A DNA stretch of 64,000 nt from the NCBI RefSeq assembly GCF_000768355.1, contig NZ_AVPU01000004.1, positions 62,001-126,000 of the forward strand. Direction: 5' to 3'. The notes under the pieces are model-generated. The model was given only the letters and a program-made list of their open reading frames with translations. It made no database searches and was not told the origin of the DNA. Shown in pieces: positions 59,201-64,000 of this stretch. Source of the DNA: Lysobacter daejeonensis GH1-9. Lineage in GTDB: Bacteria; Pseudomonadota; Gammaproteobacteria; Xanthomonadales; Xanthomonadaceae. Each line of letters opens with the position of its first letter. Position 1 is the stretch's first letter. A program made the position numbers and the translations under genes.

Positions 59201-61375
59201 GGCGGTCGCGACGAGTTCCGTGGCACCGGAGGCTCGCTGTTCTACCTGCGCAACCAGGACATCCTGAGCGGCTCCGAGCGCCTGCGAATTGAGATGCGCG
59301 ACAAGGATTCGCAGCTGGTCACCGGCACCGTGGAGCTGCGGCCGGGCCTGGATTACGACATCGACTACCTGCAGGGCCGCGTGCTGTTGTCGGCACCGCT
59401 GTCATCCACCGGCGGCGACAACATGCTGGTGCGCAGCGGCGGCCTCTCGGGCGAGGAAGCCTGGCTGGTGGCGCGTTACGAGTACGCTCCCGGCTTTGAC
59501 GAGATCGACACGGTCAGCACCGGCGGCCGTGCGCACGTCTGGGTCAACGACCACGTCGGCGTCGGCCTCACCGGCAGTCGCAGTAGCGGCGATGTCGAAG
59601 ACAACAGCATGCTTGGCGCGGACCTCACCCTGCGCAAGAGCGCCGACACATGGCTCAAGCTGCAGAGCGGTCGCACGCAGGGGCTGGCGTCGAATTCGCT
59701 GTATTCGTACGACGGCGGTTTCGGCTTTGCCGGCAACGACCCGGCTGCATTCAACAACGCGGAAGCCAGCGGTTACCGCGCCGATTTCAGCCTGGGCATC
59801 AACGACATCTTCAAGGCCGGCAAGGGCAGGGTGACGCTGTACACGCAGGCGCAGGATGCCGGTTACTCGGCGCCCGGCCTCGGCACGCTGTCCGACCGGA
59901 CGTACTACGGCGGCACCGTGGACGTGCCGATCGGCGAGAATCTCAGCGTCGTCGGCAAGGCCGACCACCGAGAGCAGGATGCCGGCCTCACGCTCGATGC
60001 CGCCGAGCTCAACGTCAAGTACCAGTGGAACGATCGCTGGAACGTAGCCACGGGCGTGCGCAGCGACAAGCGCGAGGACCTGCGCACTACCGTGCCGCTG
60101 ACCCAGGAGCAGGGCCAGCGCACCGATGCCGTGGTGCACGTCGGCTACGACTCGGCGGACAGGTGGAATGCCTGGGCCTTCGCCCAGCAGACCCTCTCGA
60201 AGGACGGCGACCGCCAGGACAACGGGCGGCTGGGTGTTGGCGGCGCGATGCGCGTTGGCGAAAAGCTGCGCGTGCAAGCCGAGGCCTCGGCCGGTGACCT
60301 CGGGCCGGGCGGACGCCTCGGTACCAGCTACCTGGTGTCCGACAAGACCAGCCTGTACCTGAACTACGCGCTGGAGAACGAGCGCGGGGACATCCTCGAC
60401 GGCACCAACGTCAGCGGCCAGCGCGGCAGCCTGGTCTGGGGCGTGAAGCGCCGCCTGGCCGACAGCAGCAGCGTCTACGCCGAGCAGCGCCACCAGGACG
60501 CCAACGAAGCCCGGGGCCTGACCCACGCCGCCGGCCTGTCGCTGAACCTGAGCGACCGCTGGAGCCTTGGCGCCAATGCCGAGCTGGGCACCTTGCAGAA
60601 CAGCGAGACCGCCGCCGAGACCGAACGCCGCGCGGGCGGCGTACGGGTGGCCTACACCCTGGGCCAGACCCGGATCTCCAGCGGCGTGGAATACCGTGCC
60701 GACGACAGCGAGCAGCCCGACGCCACGCATGTGGAGCGCACCACCTGGTTGTTCCGCAACAACTTCAAGGTCCAGTTGTCGGACGACTGGCGCCTGGTGG
60801 GCAAGTTCGACCACTCCATGAGCGAAAGCTCGCAGGGGCAGTTCTACGACGGCAAGTTCACCGAGGGTGTCATCGGCTTCGGCTACCGCCCGGTGCTGAG
60901 CAACCGGTTGAATGCGCTGGCCAAGTACACGTACTTCTATAACGTGCCCACCACCGACCAGGTGACCCTCACCGGCACGGCGGCGCAGTTCATCCAGAAG
61001 AGCCACATCGCCTCGGTGGACGTCAATTACGCCTTGACCCCCTGGTGGTCGGTGGGCGGCAAGTATGCCTACCGCCTGGGCTCGGTGAGCCTGGACCGCG
61101 AGAACCCGGAGTTCTTCGACAACCGGGCGCAACTGGTGATCCTGCGGACCGACGTGCGGCTGTTCAAGGACTGGGAGGGCCTGCTGGAGGCCCGCCGCCT
61201 GCACCTGCCCGACCTGGACGAATCCCGAGGCGGCATGCTGCTGGGCGTCTACCGCTACTTCGGCGAACACGTGAAGGCGGGCGTGGGCTACAACTTCACC
61301 GACTTCTCGGAGAACCTCACCGACCTCAGCTATCGCCACCAGGGCCTGTTCCTGAACGTCGTCGGCGCCCTCTAG
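56243..61375 (+). CDS. Triple OmpA-domain outer-membrane beta-barrel protein
   Basis: A 1710-residue exported protein (signal RMRLSLLALGLMTATAVAQS). Three OmpA/MotB-like domains sit at about 100-222, 262-384 and 415-533. Domains 1 and 2 keep the peptidoglycan-binding Asp and Arg (Asp146/Arg168, Asp309/Arg331); domain 3 has Gly458 in place of Asp. Beta-sandwich linkers follow (about 560-810). From about 814 the sequence alternates like a large beta-barrel (FYGRLAFFGTEKFANGWRLT, YLNYALENERGDI), ending NVVGAL. It begins with GTG inside the giant gene's stop, so the two are coupled. I infer an outer-membrane anchor or export partner for the surface protein. Confidence 0.82.
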   Translation: MNTRLKNNMLKNRMRLSLLALGLMTATAVAQSAEDQGVNEPVADGQPAKDVPMGEAVERHLSGDQAFRPLVRDPGVLEHQGGDRVEKQQVDGQVMETVKLGGIVAPLHFDSGAITIRNEDIEKIRRAMESVRGKANVRLHLVGHADNQRLSPELTARYGDNQGLSRERAGEVAELLQRALTLPPEAIAFEGMGDTKPVASNATDAGRSRNRRVEVEVWYDEPRAATMEQEVLVKEDFRQIKVCRVQELCLMRFQDGHAKRTRVNNLVTALHYGEEGVEVSPAFIEQVRKAFANLEGKQNVTAKFIGYSDDMALSDRNARIYGDADALSKARAHRAALAVQQALGLPAAAVQSDGRGATAMFGQNDTPQGRALNRRIEVQFWYDDPLQELPEEPQMCPADAGKEVITRVHQPSAGPIPTLMLEAGEAIVPAGFTDHLRAAMDEVKDREHVRLRFIGYTGNERLDRRTTAVYEDDIGLSVARARRAMDAIRNEMQLGSDQVEHEGHGFVQAADVPNDGFVQGLDSYVEVQVVYDEPAVRDDLEGVDITRLNRELAPSNAFGLNPMHISVNGEPIDDPGRSSSDVQRCTDVALDQAGIRFQFDDLTAAPRLSVSASPQVATVDTPVRFRMYSNYSGFIHRAEVRIHEKGQSAQATPLAVVALDANGDAEWQPMGESIPAAGRELQYVLRAYDEQGRFDETNARPLWLVNTNSEGNVTDLPATATTDGTPPLAGYGESSIALRNIRIGANTLAVRGTGIPEGHTVWVAGRPVPVDAKGDFIAEEILPEGLHTVEVAVLDPEGNGHLYLRDLELRERDRFFVGIADLTLAKNRTKGPADLLEGENTGFERNASFYGRLAFFGTEKFANGWRLTASADTREGPVKDLFGNLLDKAPDALFRRIDPDYHYPTFGDDGVVEEMAPTLGKFYLRAEHGDDFAMWGNFHTDYAGNELAQVDRGLYGATAEWKADATTAFGERRAVVSGFAAEPGTIGGRDEFRGTGGSLFYLRNQDILSGSERLRIEMRDKDSQLVTGTVELRPGLDYDIDYLQGRVLLSAPLSSTGGDNMLVRSGGLSGEEAWLVARYEYAPGFDEIDTVSTGGRAHVWVNDHVGVGLTGSRSSGDVEDNSMLGADLTLRKSADTWLKLQSGRTQGLASNSLYSYDGGFGFAGNDPAAFNNAEASGYRADFSLGINDIFKAGKGRVTLYTQAQDAGYSAPGLGTLSDRTYYGGTVDVPIGENLSVVGKADHREQDAGLTLDAAELNVKYQWNDRWNVATGVRSDKREDLRTTVPLTQEQGQRTDAVVHVGYDSADRWNAWAFAQQTLSKDGDRQDNGRLGVGGAMRVGEKLRVQAEASAGDLGPGGRLGTSYLVSDKTSLYLNYALENERGDILDGTNVSGQRGSLVWGVKRRLADSSSVYAEQRHQDANEARGLTHAAGLSLNLSDRWSLGANAELGTLQNSETAAETERRAGGVRVAYTLGQTRISSGVEYRADDSEQPDATHVERTTWLFRNNFKVQLSDDWRLVGKFDHSMSESSQGQFYDGKFTEGVIGFGYRPVLSNRLNALAKYTYFYNVPTTDQVTLTGTAAQFIQKSHIASVDVNYALTPWWSVGGKYAYRLGSVSLDRENPEFFDNRAQLVILRTDVRLFKDWEGLLEARRLHLPDLDESRGGMLLGVYRYFGEHVKAGVGYNFTDFSENLTDLSYRHQGLFLNVVGAL

Positions 61376-61397
61376 CGCCGACGGCATGGGGCAGGGC

Positions 61398-61426
61398 TTG
61401 GCTGGCGGGCGCTAACGGCGTATCAT
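61398..61426 (+). promoter_or_regulatory. Promoter of rimP-nusA operon
   Basis: TTGGCT (61398-61403, 4/6) and TATCAT (61421-61426, 5/6) are exactly 17 bases apart, 22 bases after the preceding stop. This is the best-formed promoter in the window. It would start an about 280-base leader before rimP. Confidence 0.65.
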
Positions 61427-61625
61427 GCCGGACTCCGGCGAAGGTGGTTGGCCTGACTGGCATTGTTCAGATAGGCCCGTAGTACTGCCCGCGCCGCTGG
61501 CTTCGGCCCCATGCCGGCACTGTAGGCATGCGAAGGTGCTCCCCCTCGGGGCGCCTCCCGGACCGGAGTTTGGGCTTGGTGGCACGCGCAACCTGCGCGC
61601 CACGCCGACATCCAGTTGTACGGAC

Positions 61626-61646
61626 AAGGGGCCCAATGGGCCCTTT
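61626..61646 (+). terminator. Terminator-like hairpin in rimP leader
   Basis: AAGGGGCCC, loop AAT, GGGCCCTTT form a 9-pair stem (one G-U), followed by GTTG. Placed 67 bases before the rimP start, it could be an attenuator; E. coli nusA is known to be autoregulated by NusA through leader terminators. Confidence 0.6.
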
Positions 61647-61712
61647 GTTGCATTCGAAGTACCGCAATTTGCAGTACCCATTCGCAGGTCACAACCGCAG
61701 GAGCTTTTACGC

Positions 61713-62318
61713 GTGACGGACAAGGCGACCGAAATTTCCAACCTGCTGGCCCCGACGGTTGCGTCGCTGGGCGTCGAGCTGTTGGGCGTGGAGTACCTGC
61801 CGTCGACCGGCGGCACCACCCTGCGCCTGTACATCGACATGCCGGAAGACGCCGAGCCGGGCGAGGATGGCGAGCCGCGCATGGTCGGCATTGATGAGTG
61901 CGAGGCCGTGAGCCGCGAGGTGTCCGCCCAGCTCGACGTCGAGGACCCGATCAGCGCCAACTACACGCTGGAGGTGTCCTCGCCGGGCATCGACCGGCCG
62001 CTGTTCACCGCAGCGCACTTCGCGCGCTTCGCCGGTGAGTCGGCCAAGGTGGCGCTGAAGCTGCCGCAGGGCGGACGTCGTCGCCTGCAGGGTCGCATCG
62101 ATGCGGTCGAAGGCGACATGGTCACGTTCAGCATCGACGGCACGCCTTTCGTGGTGTCGGTCGACAACATCGAGAAGGCGCGCCTGGTCCCCGATTGGGT
62201 GGCCCTGGGCCTCGCGCCTGCCAGGGACAAGTCCGGCCGCGACGCGCGCCCGGGCAAGAGCAAATCCAACAAATCCACCAAGAAGCCGGCGGCCGACAAG
62301 CCGTCCCGTGCGGAGTAA
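61713..62318 (+). CDS. rimP: Ribosome maturation factor RimP
   Basis: A 201-residue 30S assembly factor. The N-terminal alpha/beta domain shows [18 protein letters not shown], the middle [13 protein letters not shown] and [16 protein letters not shown], and the C-terminal SH3-like domain [17 protein letters not shown]. The last about 30 residues are a Lys/Ser/Ala-rich tail beyond the usual about 150-residue core. I chose GTG 61713 with CAGGAG upstream. nusA follows after 5 bases. Confidence 0.95.
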   Translation: MTDKATEISNLLAPTVASLGVELLGVEYLPSTGGTTLRLYIDMPEDAEPGEDGEPRMVGIDECEAVSREVSAQLDVEDPISANYTLEVSSPGIDRPLFTAAHFARFAGESAKVALKLPQGGRRRLQGRIDAVEGDMVTFSIDGTPFVVSVDNIEKARLVPDWVALGLAPARDKSGRDARPGKSKSNKSTKKPAADKPSRAE

Positions 62319-62323
62319 TCGAG

Positions 62324-63811
62324 ATGAGCAAGGAACTGTTGCTGGTCGTTGATGCGGTTGCCAATGAGAAGGGCGTGCCGCGGGAAGTGATCTTCGAGGC
62401 GATCGAGGCCGCGTTGGCATCGGCCGCGAAGAAGCGCTACCACGACGAAGACGTGCTGGTTCGCGTCAAGATCGACCAGAAGGATGGCAGCTACGAGACC
62501 TTCCGCCGCATGGAAGTCGTGGCCGATGACGTGGTCATGGACTCCGTCGACCGCCAGATCCGCCTGATGGACGCCATCGACGAGGTCGAAGGCGCCGAGG
62601 TGGGCGACTACATCGAAGAGCAGATCGAGAACCCGGAGTTCGGCCGCATCGCCGCGCAGGCCGCCAAGCAGGTGATCGTGCAGCGCGTGCGCGAAGCCGA
62701 GCGCCAGCAGGTGGTGGACGCGTGGAAGGATCGCGTGGGCGAGCTGGTCACCGGCATCGTCAAGCGCGTGGAGCGCGGCAACATCTACGTCGACCTGGGC
62801 GGCAACGCCGAGGCGATCATCCCGAAGGACAAGGGCATCCCGCGCGACGTGGTCCGCACCGGCGACCGCATCCGCGGCTACCTGTTCGACGTGCGCAACG
62901 AGCCCCGTGGCCCGCAGCTGTTCATCAGCCGCGCGGCGCCGGAGTTCATGATGGAGCTGTTCAAGCTCGAGGTGCCGGAAGTCGGCCAGGGCCTGGTGTC
63001 CATCAAGGCTTGCGCCCGCGATCCGGGTGACCGCGCGAAGATCGCCGTGCTGGCCCACGACAACCGCACCGATCCGATCGGCGCGTGCATCGGCATGCGC
63101 GGCTCGCGCGTGCAGGCCGTGAGCAACGAGCTCAACGGCGAGCGCGTGGACATCGTGCTGTGGTCGGACAACCCGGCGCAGTTCGTCATCAATGCGATGG
63201 CGCCGGCCGAAGTGCAGTCGATCATCGTCGATGAAGAGAAGCATTCGATGGACCTGGCCGTGGCCGAAGAGCGCCTCGCGCAGGCCATCGGCAAGGGCGG
63301 CCAGAACGTGCGCCTGGCCAGCCGCCTGACCGGCTGGCAGCTCAACGTGATGACCCAGGACCAGGTCACCGCCAAGTCGGAAGCCGAGCAGAATGCGGCC
63401 CGCCAGCTGTTCATGGACAAGCTGGAAGTGGACGAGGAAATCGCCGGCATCCTGGTGGCGGAAGGCTTCAACACCGTCGAGGAAATTGCCTACGTACCGG
63501 TCGGCGAACTGTTGGCGGTCGAAGGCTTTGACGAGGACATCGTCGAGGAGCTGCGCTCGCGTGCCCGCGACGCCCTGCTCAACGATGCGCTGGCGGCGGA
63601 AGAGGAGCTGGAGGAACACCAGCCCGCCGCCGACCTGCTCTCGCTGGAAGGCATGGACGAGGCCACCGCCTACGCCCTGGCTGCCCGTGGCGTGGTGACC
63701 CGCGACGACCTGGCCGACATGGCCACGGACGAGCTCACCGATATCGAGGGCATCGACCAGGAACGCGCCGCGGCGCTGATCATGGAAGCCCGCAAGCACT
63801 GGTTCGAGTAG
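62324..63811 (+). CDS. nusA: Transcription termination/antitermination factor NusA
   Basis: A 495-residue RNA polymerase-binding factor. Domains in order are the N-terminal domain (ELLLVVDAVANEKGVPREV), an S1 domain at about 140-200 (GIVKRVERGNIYVDLGGNAE), KH1 (GACIGMRGSRVQAVSNELNG), KH2 (AIGKGGQNVRLASRLTGWQL) and two C-terminal acidic AR repeats (FNTVEEIAYVPVGELLAVEG and GVVTRDDLADMATDELTDIE). Length equals the E. coli protein. Confidence 0.97.
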   Translation: MSKELLLVVDAVANEKGVPREVIFEAIEAALASAAKKRYHDEDVLVRVKIDQKDGSYETFRRMEVVADDVVMDSVDRQIRLMDAIDEVEGAEVGDYIEEQIENPEFGRIAAQAAKQVIVQRVREAERQQVVDAWKDRVGELVTGIVKRVERGNIYVDLGGNAEAIIPKDKGIPRDVVRTGDRIRGYLFDVRNEPRGPQLFISRAAPEFMMELFKLEVPEVGQGLVSIKACARDPGDRAKIAVLAHDNRTDPIGACIGMRGSRVQAVSNELNGERVDIVLWSDNPAQFVINAMAPAEVQSIIVDEEKHSMDLAVAEERLAQAIGKGGQNVRLASRLTGWQLNVMTQDQVTAKSEAEQNAARQLFMDKLEVDEEIAGILVAEGFNTVEEIAYVPVGELLAVEGFDEDIVEELRSRARDALLNDALAAEEELEEHQPAADLLSLEGMDEATAYALAARGVVTRDDLADMATDELTDIEGIDQERAAALIMEARKHWFE

Positions 63812-63820
63812 AACCCGGCC

Positions 63821-63850
63821 GGCGGTCACCCTGAACAGGGTTTGGCCGCC
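63821..63850 (+). terminator. Stem-loop between nusA and infB
   Basis: Inner stem ACCCTG-AA-CAGGGT with an outer GGCGG/CCGCC pairing, 10 bases after the nusA stop and without a U-tract. It may be a partial terminator or processing site inside the operon. Confidence 0.4.
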
Positions 63851-63860
63851 ACCGCAGGGC

Positions 63861-63866
63861 TAGAAT
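63861..63866 (+). promoter_or_regulatory. Candidate -10 element for infB
   Basis: TAGAAT (5/6) lies 52 bases before the infB start, right after the stem-loop. TTTGGC at 63841 is too close (14 bases) to be a good -35. Confidence 0.3.
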
Positions 63867-63917
63867 CGCTCCATCACGCGCGGGATGCGTCCCACGCCAC
63901 GAGGACACGGAAACCGA

Positions 63918-64000
63918 ATGTCGCAGCAAACCACTATCCGCAAGCTGGCCGCACTGGTGAACACGCCGGTCGAGAAGCTGCTGGAACAGCTCGCCGAAGC
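63918..64000 (+). CDS. infB: Translation initiation factor IF-2, partial (N-terminus only)
   Basis: The ATG at 63918 opens a frame running off the window edge (27 codons seen). [20 protein letters not shown] followed by LLEQLAEA is the IF-2 N-terminal domain, which helps fix IF-2 to the ribosome. Position after nusA, as in other Proteobacteria, confirms the call. The GTPase domain is outside the window. Confidence 0.93.
   Translation, partial: MSQQTTIRKLAALVNTPVEKLLEQLAE

Larger units (their letters stand above)
61376..61712 (+). other. 337-base rimP leader region
   Basis: No gene is supportable here. The stretch holds a sigma-70 promoter (61398-61426), a stem-loop GTGGC-ac-GCGCA-acc-TGCGC-GCCAC (61579-61603) and a terminator-like hairpin (61626-61646) before the rimP start. 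The long structured leader would fit attenuation of the rimP-nusA-infB operon. Confidence 0.6.

Noticed and set aside
37945-61500. tRNA-fMet 3' end duplicated as an attachment site at the far end of the cluster
   Set aside because: I looked for a copy of the T-arm/acceptor sequence near 61.4-61.6 kb and found only short, chance-level matches. No integrase gene is present.

Overview
The window is high-GC proteobacterial DNA. Protein sequences and gene order point to the Lysobacteraceae (Xanthomonadaceae): rimO, greB, prmB, aroC, asd-fimV-truA-trpF-trpBA-accD, glmM, tpiA-secG, a 14-gene nuo operon and rimP-nusA-infB. I would guess a Lysobacter, Luteimonas or Pseudoxanthomonas-like genus. No database search was possible, so the genus is a guess.

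Layout. 1-9 kb: housekeeping genes on both strands (HIT protein, dienelactone hydrolase, rimO, greB, an NlpE-like lipoprotein, a DUF853/HerA-like ATPase, a LysM lytic transglycosylase, psd, a Sco protein). 9-18 kb: prmB, aroC, asd, the type IV pilus hub gene fimV, truA and the last steps of tryptophan synthesis. 18-22.7 kb: accD, glmM, an IPNS-like Fe(II) oxygenase, tpiA, secG. 22.8-37.9 kb: tRNA-Leu(GAG), nuoA-N (complete respiratory complex I) and initiator tRNA-Met. 61.4 kb to the end: rimP, nusA and the 5' end of infB.

The accessory region lies at 38.0-61.4 kb. In Escherichia coli and Pseudomonas the order is glmM-(tpiA)-secG-tRNA-Leu(GAG)-tRNA-fMet-rimP-nusA-infB. Here that array is opened twice: by the nuo operon between the two tRNAs, and by about 23 kb between tRNA-fMet and rimP. 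The second insertion carries eleven co-directional, mostly overlapping genes. They encode a periplasmic coiled-coil protein, three TPR proteins (one a lipoprotein), a small periplasmic protein, a TolQ/ExbB-type channel subunit, two TolR/ExbD-type subunits and a TonB/AgmX-type transducer with a cytoplasmic coiled coil. These are followed by a 2494-residue DUF11-repeat surface protein and a 1710-residue outer-membrane protein with three OmpA-like domains. The first nine resemble the energised core of the Myxococcus xanthus Agl-Glt machinery.

The regulatory architecture is the most striking part. A near-canonical cyclic-di-GMP-I (GEMM-I) riboswitch aptamer lies at 48574-48655, directly upstream of the giant surface protein. 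A divergent copy of the same motif lies at 38635-38710, ahead of the first gene of the machine. I infer a proton-driven envelope machine coupled to a giant surface protein and an outer-membrane barrel, both modules under second-messenger control. Its function (adhesion, gliding, surface display) cannot be decided from the sequence.
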